This document shows, piece after piece, positions 8,826 through 16,546 of a stretch of 64,000 nucleotides of DNA. The first letter of the stretch is position 1. Every line of letters begins with the position of its first letter. This stretch comes from Amycolatopsis solani. Its GTDB lineage: Bacteria; Actinomycetota; Actinomycetes; Mycobacteriales; Pseudonocardiaceae. The translations under genes and the position numbers were made by a program. The stretch is taken from the NCBI RefSeq assembly GCF_033441515.1, contig NZ_JAWQJT010000003.1, forward strand, positions 2,356,001 through 2,420,000. Reading direction: 5' to 3'. Below the pieces are notes generated by a model, which searched no databases, was not told the origin of the DNA, and saw only the letters and a program-made list of their open reading frames with translations.

Positions 8826-9805
8826 CAGCACAGTCCGCGACGCCGGTTTCGGCCCGCAACGCGGCCTTCGCCGGGGTACTGCAACGCCAGGGCGCGGCCG
8901 TCGTGCTCGTGCTCGGGATCGCCGCCGCGTGGTTCGCGTTCCCGCACTTCGGCACCGCGGACAACCTGCGCAGCCTGGTGCTGCAGGGCTCGTTCCTCGC
9001 GGTGATCGCGCTCGGCATGACGTTCGTGATCATCTCCGGCGGCATCGACCTGTCGGTCGGCTCGAACTACGCGCTCGGCGGCGTCCTCGCGGCCTGGGGC
9101 GCGCAGTACGGTATCTTCGTGGCGATCCTGCTGCCGCTGGCGGTGTGTTCGCTGATCGGGCTGATCAACGGCCTGCTCATCGCGCGCACCGGGATGGCGC
9201 CGTTCATCGTCACGCTGGCGTCGCTCCTGTTCGCCAGGGGGCTCCTGCTCGCGCTGACGTCCGAAGGCGCGACGACGTACAAAGTGGACCCCGGCTCGGC
9301 GTTCCTCTGGCTCGGGCAGGGCACGATCTTCGGCGTCGGCGTGCCGGTGTACCTGACGCTGATCCTGTTCGCGCTCGGCGGGCTCCTGCTGCGCCGCACC
9401 CGGTTCGGCCAGTCCGTGTTCGCCATCGGCGGCGCCGAAAACTCCGCGATGCTGATGGGCCTTCCGGTGGCCCGCACCAAGATCAGCCTCTACACCCTCA
9501 GCGGCGGGCTGGCCGGGTTCGCCGGCGTCCTCACCGCCGCGTACCTGCAGTCCGGCGTGACGGTGATCGGCGTCGGCACCGAGCTCGACGCGATCTCGGT
9601 CGTCGTCATCGGCGGCACGCTGCTCACCGGCGGCGCCGGGACGATCATCGGCACGCTCGTCGGCGTGCTGCTGCGGACGCTGATCCAGAACGTCATCAAC
9701 CAGATCGGCACCCTCGACTCCAACTACCAGACGGTGGTGAGCGGGGCCTTCCTGCTCGTCGTCGTGGTGATCCAGCGCCTGCTGGCGCGCTCCCGAACCC
9801 GCTGA
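8822..9805 (+). CDS. yjfF: Sugar ABC transporter permease 2 (YjfF-like)
   Basis: Second membrane subunit, 327 residues, BPD_transp_2 family. The motif ISGGIDLSVGSNYAL and the C-terminal GGTLLTGGAGTIIGTLVG match RbsC-type permeases. The ATG overlaps the stop of permease 1 (ATGA). Two distinct permeases plus one double ATPase and one binding protein is the YtfQRT-YjfF layout rather than the single-permease ribose layout, and supports a galactofuranose-type importer. Confidence 0.9.
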   Translation: MTAQSATPVSARNAAFAGVLQRQGAAVVLVLGIAAAWFAFPHFGTADNLRSLVLQGSFLAVIALGMTFVIISGGIDLSVGSNYALGGVLAAWGAQYGIFVAILLPLAVCSLIGLINGLLIARTGMAPFIVTLASLLFARGLLLALTSEGATTYKVDPGSAFLWLGQGTIFGVGVPVYLTLILFALGGLLLRRTRFGQSVFAIGGAENSAMLMGLPVARTKISLYTLSGGLAGFAGVLTAAYLQSGVTVIGVGTELDAISVVVIGGTLLTGGAGTIIGTLVGVLLRTLIQNVINQIGTLDSNYQTVVSGAFLLVVVVIQRLLARSRTR

Positions 9806-9833
9806 CCCCTGTCCCCTACCAGGAGGTTCAACG

Positions 9834-12332
9834 ATGTTCCGCCCTGCCCGAAAAACCCGGAGATGGCTGACCGCGGCTGCCGCGTTCGCCGTCGCGGTGT
9901 CCGGCCTCGGCACCGCGCCCGCCGCGAGTGCCGCCGACGCACCACAATGGCAACGGCTCACCCCACCGCTCTCGACGCCCTGGACCAAGGACGTCTCCCC
10001 CACGAACGCCCTCCCCGACTACCCGCGGCCGCAGCTGACCCGCGACAAGTGGCAGAACCTCAACGGCGTCTGGGAGTTCGCCAAGGCGACCCCGGGTGAG
10101 GCCGCCCCGGTCGGCAAGACCCTCGGCGAACGCATCCTCGTGCCGTACCCGGTCGAGTCCGCGCTGTCCGGGATCATGCGCCACGAAACGAACATGTGGT
10201 ACCGCCGCACGTTCGAGGTCCCGAAGAACTGGCAGGTCGGCAAGGGCGGGCAGCGGCTGCTGCTGCACTTCCAGGCCGTCGACTACGACGCCACGGTGAT
10301 CGTCAACGGCAAGACCGTCGGCCGCCACACCGGAGGCTACGACGCCTGGTCCGTCGACGTCACCGACGCGCTGACCACGGCGAAGTCCCAGGAGGTCGTC
10401 GTCGGCGTCGCCGACCCGAACGACCAGGGCGGGCAGCCGATCGGCAAGCAGCGCCAGCCCGGCGACGGCATCTTCTACACCCCGTCCTCCGGCATCTGGC
10501 AGACCGTGTGGCTGGAGCCGGTGGCGTCCGCGCGCATCGACCGGCTCGACGTCACCCCCGATGTGGCGAGTGGTTCGGTCACGGTGAACGCCGTGGTCGG
10601 CGGGCCGGTCAAGCAGCGCGTCGAGGCCGTCGCCTACGACCACGGCCGCCCGGTCGGACGCGTGTCGGGTGACGCGAACAAGCCGTTGAAGCTCAAGGTG
10701 GACCGGCCGCACCTGTGGTCGCCGGACGACCCGTTCCTCTACGACCTGCGCGTGAAGCTGTCGGGCGGGGACGAAGTCGGTTCGTACTTCGGCATCCGGT
10801 CGATCAGCGTCGGCAAGACCGCCGACGGCAAGCAGCGGATGCTGCTCAACGGCAAGTTCGTCATGCAGGTCGGCCCGCTCGACCAGGGCTTCTGGCCGGA
10901 CGGCATCTACACCGCACCCACCGACGCGGCCCTGAAGTTCGACCTGGAGCAGGAGAAGGCGCTCGGCTTCAACATGGTGCGCAAGCACATCAAGGTCGAG
11001 CCGGACCGCTGGTACTACTACGCCGACAAGCTCGGTTTGCTGGTGTGGCAGGACATGCCGGCGATGAAGGACGACGTCGAGCCGTCGGCCGCGTCGCGCG
11101 TGAACTACGAGTCCGAGATGAAGCGGATGATCGACCAGCACCGCAGCTTCCCGTCGATCGTCACGTGGGTGCCGTTCAACGAGGGCTGGGGCGACTACGA
11201 AGTCGGCCGGATCGCCGACGAGGTCAAGTCGTGGGATCCCTCGCGCCTGGTGAACGCCGAGTCCGGCGTCAACTGCTGTAGGTCCGAACCGGACAGCGGT
11301 AAGGGCGACATCTACGACGACCACACCTACACCGGCCCGGGAACCCCGATCCAGACCGGCACTCGCGCGGCCGTCGACGGTGAGTACGGCGGCCTCGGCC
11401 TCAAGGTCGCGGGCCACGAGTTCGACGCGGCGGGCAGCTTCGCCTACGAGATGGAGCCCGACAGCGCGACGCTGACCCGGCGCTACGGCGAGCTCCAGCA
11501 GCGTCTCCTGCTGGTCGCCCAGCGGTGCGGCGTCTCGGCCGGCGTCTACACGCAGACCACCGACGTCGAGAAGGAGGTCAACGGCTTCTTCACCTACGAC
11601 CGGCAGGTGAAGAAGATGGACTTCGCGGCGGTCCGCGCGGCGAACCTCGCGGTCATCAAGGGCGCGACGGGTGCTCCGGTCTCCGGCCCCTCGGTGCCCC
11701 AGGGCACGCCGGGCATCGACGGCATCGCGGCCTACCCGTTCGACGAGAACACCGGCACGACCGCGGCAGACAGCGTCGGCGACCACGACGCCACGCTCGT
11801 CGGCGGCGCGTCCTGGACCGCGGGCAAGAGCGGTTCGGCGCTGGCGGTGAACGGGTCGGGCCAGTACGCCGACACGGGTGCCGCGCTGGTGAACACCGAA
11901 GGCAGCTACAGCGCGGCGGCGTGGGTCAAGTTCAACGCCGTGGGTGACGGCTTCCAGACCGTGGTCAGCCAGGACGGCGCGAGCAACAGCGCGTTCTTCC
12001 TGCAGTACTCGGGCCAGGACCACCGGCTGGCGATGAGCTTCGTGGGCACGCGGGCCCTGGCGCCCACGGCTCCGGAAGCGAACCGCTGGTACCACGTGGC
12101 CGGCGTCCGCGACGCGGCGGCGGGCACGCTCAAGCTGTACGTGGACGGCCAGCTGGCGGCCACGAAGAGCGTCTGCCTCGGTGACGCTTCGACCGGCCAC
12201 ACGGTGATCGGCCGCGGCCAGTACGGCGGCAACCCGGTCGACTTCCTCAACGGGGCCGTCGACCAGGTCCACGTCTACGACCGGGCGCTGTCCGACGCGG
12301 ACGTGAGCGCCTTGTACACCAGCGGCAAGTAA
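9834..12332 (+). CDS. Secreted GH2 beta-galactosidase-like glycosidase with LamG-like domain
   Basis: Exported glycoside hydrolase of 832 residues, last gene of the sugar importer operon (28-base gap, AGGAGG 8 bases before ATG). A signal peptide ends near residue 33. A GH2 N-terminal sugar-binding sandwich (about 50-230), an Ig-like domain (about 230-325) and a TIM barrel (about 330-610) follow. The acid/base is E450 in FNEGWG and the nucleophile is E517 in VDGEYGG, with normal spacing. The C-terminus (about 625-832) is a laminin-G/concanavalin-like domain for carbohydrate binding. Co-transcription with a YtfQRT-YjfF-type importer suggests that it releases the sugar the importer takes up, perhaps a furanoside such as beta-galactofuranose. 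Beta-galactosidase, beta-glucuronidase or arabinosidase activity are alternatives. Confidence 0.85.
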   Translation: MFRPARKTRRWLTAAAAFAVAVSGLGTAPAASAADAPQWQRLTPPLSTPWTKDVSPTNALPDYPRPQLTRDKWQNLNGVWEFAKATPGEAAPVGKTLGERILVPYPVESALSGIMRHETNMWYRRTFEVPKNWQVGKGGQRLLLHFQAVDYDATVIVNGKTVGRHTGGYDAWSVDVTDALTTAKSQEVVVGVADPNDQGGQPIGKQRQPGDGIFYTPSSGIWQTVWLEPVASARIDRLDVTPDVASGSVTVNAVVGGPVKQRVEAVAYDHGRPVGRVSGDANKPLKLKVDRPHLWSPDDPFLYDLRVKLSGGDEVGSYFGIRSISVGKTADGKQRMLLNGKFVMQVGPLDQGFWPDGIYTAPTDAALKFDLEQEKALGFNMVRKHIKVEPDRWYYYADKLGLLVWQDMPAMKDDVEPSAASRVNYESEMKRMIDQHRSFPSIVTWVPFNEGWGDYEVGRIADEVKSWDPSRLVNAESGVNCCRSEPDSGKGDIYDDHTYTGPGTPIQTGTRAAVDGEYGGLGLKVAGHEFDAAGSFAYEMEPDSATLTRRYGELQQRLLLVAQRCGVSAGVYTQTTDVEKEVNGFFTYDRQVKKMDFAAVRAANLAVIKGATGAPVSGPSVPQGTPGIDGIAAYPFDENTGTTAADSVGDHDATLVGGASWTAGKSGSALAVNGSGQYADTGAALVNTEGSYSAAAWVKFNAVGDGFQTVVSQDGASNSAFFLQYSGQDHRLAMSFVGTRALAPTAPEANRWYHVAGVRDAAAGTLKLYVDGQLAATKSVCLGDASTGHTVIGRGQYGGNPVDFLNGAVDQVHVYDRALSDADVSALYTSGK

Positions 12333-12344
12333 GCAGTTCCCCCG

Positions 12345-12383
12345 AATCCGGGGAGGCCGGTCCGCCGGCCTCCCCGGATTTTT
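12345..12383 (+). terminator. Rho-independent terminator after the sugar operon
   Basis: A perfect 16-bp stem (12345-12360 with 12365-12380) with a TCCG loop is followed by a run of five T (12379-12383). It begins 12 bases after the GH2 stop and is the only clear intrinsic terminator with a T-tract that I see in the window. Confidence 0.9.
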
Positions 12384-12469
12384 CCGTTCCCGGCCCAACC
12401 AACCGGCGCCTTCGCGCGTGTGGTTGCCGAAGCCGCCGTCCCCGGCGGCTCAGGGGAGGAAAGCAGGGG

Positions 12470-14842
12470 GTGAGCCTTTTGGGCTCCAAGACGATGAGAA
12501 CCGCGAGAGCCGGGGTCGCGGTGGCGTTGCTGGCCGCGGGTGCCGCGGTCGGCACCGCGGCGCCGGCGTCGGCTTCGATCAGCACGTCGATCCAGTCGAC
12601 GTCGTGGTCGTACACCGACTCGGCCCAACCGAAGAAGAGCTTCGTGAACCCGGCCGGCACCGCGCCGGTGGGCGCGAAGGTCACCGCGGACGGCAAGAAG
12701 CACGTGTCCAAGTCGTACTTCACGTTCGACCTCACCGGGCTGCGCGGCGCGAAGGTGCTCAACGCGGAGCTGTCGGCCAAGGAAGTCACGGTCGCCGACT
12801 GCGCGGCGCCACGCACGACCGAGCTGTGGGTGACGGCGCCGTCGGCGAAGCCGCCGACGTGGGAAACGCAGCCCGCGGAGCTGAGCAAGCTCCCCGGTCC
12901 GGGCAGCCTCGACGGCTGCCCGTCGAACTACCTCGACTGGGACGCCGGGCCCACGCTGCAGCAGGCGATCGACGCCGGCCGGACGTCGCTGACGCTGGTG
13001 CTGCGCCTGCCCGACGGCCAGCAGCACAATCCGCGGTTCGCCCGCACCCACCAGCCGTCGCTGTACATCAGCCTCGAGAAGAACCAGGCACCCGACGGGC
13101 CCACGAGCCTGACCACGCGCAACCGGGCCTGCGCGGAAAGCCCCGTCGTCGGCCTCGGCGACACCCGCCTCTTCGCGATCGTGACCGACCCGGACGACTA
13201 CCAGGTCGGCGCGGAATTCGCGTGGTGGCCGGTCGCGCACCCGGACCAGCGGCAGACGCAGGCGCTGACCCGCTGGACCCCGGGCTACCCGCTCTGGATC
13301 GACCTCGCCCAGGACCGCCTCGCCGACGGCGTCACCTACGACTGGCAGGTCCGCGGGACCGACGAGCTGACGAGCGGGCCGTGGAGCGGCACCTGCCGGT
13401 TCACGACCGACTTCACCGCGCCCACGACGGTTCCGCTGGTGACGTCCACGGACTTCCCGAGCGAGCTGAAGCCCGCCGGCGGCGTCGGCGTCCCCGGCGT
13501 CTTCACCTTCGACGCCCGGGGTGACCAGGACGTCGTCCGCTTCGCCGTCGGCGAGTCCGTCCCGCCGCAGTACGTGACCGCGGACAAGCCGGGCGGCACG
13601 GCGACCTACACGTTCACCCCGCGGACCGACGGGCCGCAGCGGCTGCTCGTGCGCGGGGTCGACGCCGGCGGCAACAGCACGCCCAGCACGTCCTACCGGT
13701 TCTGGGTCGGCAACAACGGCCCGTCGATGACCTGCGCCCCGGCCCAGGCGTTCCTCGGCGAGACGCGGCAGTGCACGTTCGGCCCGCACGGCACCGACGG
13801 CGCCACCGAGTACGTCTACCGGGTCGATGGCGAGCCGGAAGTCACCGTGCCCGCGGGGCCGGACGGCACCGCCGCGTTCACCATCACGCCGACCGACGCC
13901 GCCCAGCGCTACGACGTCGAGGTGCGGGCCCGGATGGCCAACGGGAACCTGTCCGCCGACCGGACCACGCAGATCGCGGTCGACCGCGGCCTGCCGGTGA
14001 TCGACGCACCGGCGAACCTGATGGTCGGGCAGCCGGCCGTGTTCACCCTGCACGCCACCCTGCCGGGCTCGGCGACCTTCACCTACGACTGGGACTACGG
14101 CACGCCCGTCACGATCCCGGTCGGCCCGGACGGCACGGCCCAGGTCACCATCACCCCGGCGGCGCAGGGCCAGCACTGGCTCCACGCGCGCACGACGACG
14201 GCGGCCGGGCTCGGCTCGGCGCAGAACGAAGTCAACGTCACCGCCGCCACCAACGGGCCGTCGGTGACGAGCGTGGAGTACCCGGAGTCCGCGGGCGGCG
14301 GCTACGTGACGACGCCCGGCACCTTCACGTTCACGTCGCCGCTGCCGGGCGCGGTGAGCTTCACCTACCGCCTCCAGGGCGCCGATCCGGCCACGGTCCC
14401 GGCGGGCCCGGACGGCACGGCGAGCGCCGTCCTCACCCCGCTCACCGCGGGCCGGCAGTACCTGGAGACGACGACCACGTTCGCCGACGGGACGGTGTCC
14501 GCGGGCAGCTACTACTGGTTCATCGCCGAGTCGGCCGCCCCGCCGCTCACCTGTGACGGCAGCGGATCCCTGCGGCCCGGCCAGGTCGTGCACTGCACGC
14601 TGGCGCCGGTGCAGCCGGGCCTGGTGTCCTACGGCTACGCCGTGAACGCGGGCACGGAGACGACGGTCCAGCCGGGCCCCGGCGGCACCGCGGCGTTCGA
14701 GTTCACGGTCCCGGCGGACCAGACCCAGTACGTACTGCGGCTGGAAGCCTGGAGCGTCAACGCGGCCGGGCTGCGCACCGACACGTCGTACACCTCGTAC
14801 TGGGTGGACGAAACCGCGGCCCGCGTCACCAAGGCGGTCTGA
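12470..14842 (+). CDS. Secreted multi-domain protein with repeated beta-sandwich domains
   Basis: Large exported protein of 790 residues with no recognised catalytic motif. The GTG start has GGGGAGGA 9 bases upstream; an ATG at 12494 would still leave the signal peptide (MRTARAGVAVALLAAGAAV, cleavage about residue 35). Residues about 40-200 resemble a DNRLRE/CBM96-like domain (surface protein type: KSYFTFDLTGLRGAKVLNAEL ends in a TRTHQPSLYISL-like strand). Residues about 320-780 are a series of Ig-like units, each with a variant of VPAGPDGTA (VPAGPDGTAAF, IPVGPDGTAQV, VPAGPDGTASA, VQPGPGGTAAF). It probably lies on the cell surface or in the medium. Function unknown; adhesion or carbohydrate binding is a guess. 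Confidence 0.8.
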   Translation: MSLLGSKTMRTARAGVAVALLAAGAAVGTAAPASASISTSIQSTSWSYTDSAQPKKSFVNPAGTAPVGAKVTADGKKHVSKSYFTFDLTGLRGAKVLNAELSAKEVTVADCAAPRTTELWVTAPSAKPPTWETQPAELSKLPGPGSLDGCPSNYLDWDAGPTLQQAIDAGRTSLTLVLRLPDGQQHNPRFARTHQPSLYISLEKNQAPDGPTSLTTRNRACAESPVVGLGDTRLFAIVTDPDDYQVGAEFAWWPVAHPDQRQTQALTRWTPGYPLWIDLAQDRLADGVTYDWQVRGTDELTSGPWSGTCRFTTDFTAPTTVPLVTSTDFPSELKPAGGVGVPGVFTFDARGDQDVVRFAVGESVPPQYVTADKPGGTATYTFTPRTDGPQRLLVRGVDAGGNSTPSTSYRFWVGNNGPSMTCAPAQAFLGETRQCTFGPHGTDGATEYVYRVDGEPEVTVPAGPDGTAAFTITPTDAAQRYDVEVRARMANGNLSADRTTQIAVDRGLPVIDAPANLMVGQPAVFTLHATLPGSATFTYDWDYGTPVTIPVGPDGTAQVTITPAAQGQHWLHARTTTAAGLGSAQNEVNVTAATNGPSVTSVEYPESAGGGYVTTPGTFTFTSPLPGAVSFTYRLQGADPATVPAGPDGTASAVLTPLTAGRQYLETTTTFADGTVSAGSYYWFIAESAAPPLTCDGSGSLRPGQVVHCTLAPVQPGLVSYGYAVNAGTETTVQPGPGGTAAFEFTVPADQTQYVLRLEAWSVNAAGLRTDTSYTSYWVDETAARVTKAV

Positions 14843-14849
14843 GGCCGGG

Positions 14850-14881
14850 CGTGACGGCCACCCGCCGTGGTGGCCGTCACG
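14850..14881 (+). terminator. Stem-loop after the secreted protein gene
   Basis: A 13-bp perfect stem (14850-14862 with 14869-14881) and a six-base loop lie 7 bases after the stop codon. Only three T follow, so termination may be weak. It immediately precedes the next promoter. Confidence 0.6.
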
Positions 14882-14882
14882 T

Positions 14883-14913
14883 TTGACCTGGAGCGCGCTC
14901 CAGCCCCTAGCGT
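14883..14913 (+). promoter_or_regulatory. MerR-type promoter with operator in a long spacer
   Basis: TTGACC (14883-14888) and TAGCGT (14908-14913) are separated by 19 bases, longer than the normal 17. The spacer is filled by the 16-bp perfect palindrome CTGGAGCGCGCTCCAG (14888-14903). A long spacer containing a dyad is the hallmark of promoters untwisted by MerR-family activators. No MerR gene lies nearby, so the activator would act in trans. Confidence 0.7.
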
Positions 14914-14950
14914 CGGTGGCGCAACGACGTACTGGGGAAAGGAACCCGCC

Positions 14951-15322
14951 ATGACCGACGAGCGCTTCGAACTCGGACTGAAGACCCTGACCGCCATCGA
15001 CGGCGAGAGCGGGCAGCGCGTGCTCGACAACCTCGCCGACGTCTCCCCGGCGCTGGCGGAAGCCGTGGTGTCGTGGGGTTTCGGCGAGATCTACGCCCGG
15101 CCGGGACTGGCACCGCGCGACCGCCAGCTGGTGACCCTCGGCATGCTCACCGCACTCGGCGGCTGCGAGCCGCAGCTGGAGGTGCACGTCAACGCCTCCC
15201 TCAACGTCGGTCTCACGCCCGCGGAGATCGTCGAAGCGCTGCTGCACTCGGCGGTCTACTGTGGATTCCCGAAGGCGCTGAACGCGACCTTCACGGCCAA
15301 GAAGGTGTTCGCCGAGAGGTGA
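14951..15322 (+). CDS. Carboxymuconolactone decarboxylase family protein (AhpD-like)
   Basis: Cytoplasmic 123-residue protein of the CMD/AhpD fold, which includes 4-carboxymuconolactone decarboxylase and small peroxide or aldehyde-related redox proteins. The family helices are plain (RDRQLVTLGMLTALGGCEPQLEVH and VEALLHSAVYCGFPKAL). It has one Cys in GGCE and one in YCGF but not the CxxC of true AhpD. The ATG has GGAAA upstream. It is driven by the MerR-type promoter at 14883, which suggests induction by an electrophile or oxidative signal. No beta-ketoadipate genes are nearby, so a protocatechuate role is unlikely. Confidence 0.85.
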   Translation: MTDERFELGLKTLTAIDGESGQRVLDNLADVSPALAEAVVSWGFGEIYARPGLAPRDRQLVTLGMLTALGGCEPQLEVHVNASLNVGLTPAEIVEALLHSAVYCGFPKALNATFTAKKVFAER

Positions 15323-15342
15323 CTGCTGCCGGTGACGAGCGC

Positions 15343-15495
15343 ATGAGGATCGTGCTGTTCGGCGCGACCGGCATGGTCGGCCAAGGCGTGCTGCCGCTGG
15401 GGACGTTCGCCTTCCGCCCCGGCTACGTCCAGCCGGTCCTGGAGAACGCCGACCTCACCGCGCTCGCGCGACGAGACCGGCCAGCAGGTTCGTGA
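15343..15495 (+). pseudogene. Remnant of an NAD(P)-binding epimerase-like gene, internal deletion
   Basis: Fifty codons remain. The first part (MRIVLFGATGMVGQGVL) is the Rossmann nucleotide-binding start of an NAD-dependent epimerase/dehydratase-like protein. It runs directly into PLGTFAFRPGYVQP, which matches the far C-terminal part of such proteins (about 220 residues normally). The catalytic centre is missing, so the product cannot be an enzyme. A single large in-frame deletion of about 150 or more codons explains it. It lies 20 bases after the CMD gene, its probable operon partner, and its 3' end overlaps the convergent TetR gene. Confidence 0.65.
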
Positions 15496-16105
15496 GGTTC
15501 TCCGCCACCACCGTCTCGAACGCGGGCGCGCCGCCGGTCTCGGCCGTCGCCAGTGCCACCGCCTCCGTCGGGTTCGCGTAGGGCCACGCTCCCGACACCA
15601 CGACCACCACGCCCCTGGCGAACACCCGGGACGCCTCCGCCGTCAGCTCCGGCACCGCGGCGCGGACCAGGGACGCCAGGCGTTCGAGGTTCGCCGCCGC
15701 GCGGTGTTTGAAGCCGCGGGCGAAGTCCAGGGAGATGTTGCGTTCCAGCACCGGGGCCATCGCGCTGATCAGCTCGCACAGCAGCCGCCGCTCGGCCAGC
15801 GTCGCCGCGATGGTCCCGGCGATCCGCTCCTCGCGCGCGAAGTGGGCGCCCGGCAGTTCCGCGAACGCCAGCTCGTCGAGCCACGCCGTCCACGAACCGT
15901 CGAGGACCTCGAGGAAGATCGCCTCGCGGCTGTCGAAGTAGCGGAGCACATTGGACTTCGCGAGCCCGACCTGGCAGCTGAGCTCCCGCAGGCTGATCTC
16001 GGCGACCGGCCGCCGCGCGAGCATCTCCCGGGCGGCGGCGAGGATCGCGGTGCGGCGCGCCGCGATCTGCTCGGGACGGCGGGCGCGCTGGAATCCGGCG
16101 CTCAT
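15455..16105 (-). CDS. TetR family transcriptional regulator
   Basis: DNA-binding repressor of 216 residues. The N-terminal helix-turn-helix is clear: RRTAILAAAREMLARRP, then ISLRELSCQVGLAKSNVLRYFDSREAIF (about residues 20-65). The C-terminal ligand domain is helical. The gene is convergent with the CMD/epimerase remnant and its 3' end overlaps the remnant by 41 bases. A regulator next to an epimerase-like gene often controls it, so this one may have lost a target. The start is ATG with MSAGFQRARRPEQIA preceding the first helix. Confidence 0.88.
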   Translation of the reverse strand: MSAGFQRARRPEQIAARRTAILAAAREMLARRPVAEISLRELSCQVGLAKSNVLRYFDSREAIFLEVLDGSWTAWLDELAFAELPGAHFAREERIAGTIAATLAERRLLCELISAMAPVLERNISLDFARGFKHRAAANLERLASLVRAAVPELTAEASRVFARGVVVVVSGAWPYANPTEAVALATAETGGAPAFETVVAENLTNLLAGLVARAR

Positions 16106-16123
16106 GCTCCCCGACGGTACCGG

Positions 16124-16546
16124 TCAGTCGCGCCGGCCGGCCGGTTCCGCGCGGCGCGACTTCACCCGGCGGTAGCTCCAGATCAGCAGCGCGAACAGGA
16201 TCAGCGACGACAGGATCAGGCTCGACCCGGTGCTCCAGCCGCTGAACGGCAGCGACTTCACGGTGCCCCAGACGATCCCCGCCGCCAGCAGCGCCAGCCC
16301 GGCCAGCACCGAGCCGGCGATCCGCAGCGGCGAGGAAACGCTGTCCTCGGCCGCCTTCATCGCGCGGTCGCGGACCGGGTCGACGTACTTCTCGAGCGCC
16401 GGGAACTCCGAGGCGAGCACCAGCAGGCCGGCGAGCACCAGGAGCAGGCCGGGGCCGGGCAGCACGAGCAGCACCACCCCGACCACCAGCAGGATGGCGC
16501 CCGCCGACGCGATCAGGACGCGCTTGGCCTGTTTGCCGATACCCAC
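16124..16546 (-). CDS. PGPGW-family transmembrane protein
   Basis: Small membrane protein of 140 residues. Two adjacent N-terminal helices carry the family signature LVLPGPGLLLVLAGLLVLA (residues about 20-45), and two further helices lie in the C-terminal half (LRIAGSVLAGLALLAAGIVW and SLILSSLILFALLIW), before a basic tail. Function of the family is unknown. The GTG start at 16546 has GGGGAG 7 bases upstream and overlaps the end of the serine hydrolase gene by 34 bases, so the two are probably co-transcribed. Confidence 0.8.
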   Translation of the reverse strand: MGIGKQAKRVLIASAGAILLVVGVVLLVLPGPGLLLVLAGLLVLASEFPALEKYVDPVRDRAMKAAEDSVSSPLRIAGSVLAGLALLAAGIVWGTVKSLPFSGWSTGSSLILSSLILFALLIWSYRRVKSRRAEPAGRRD

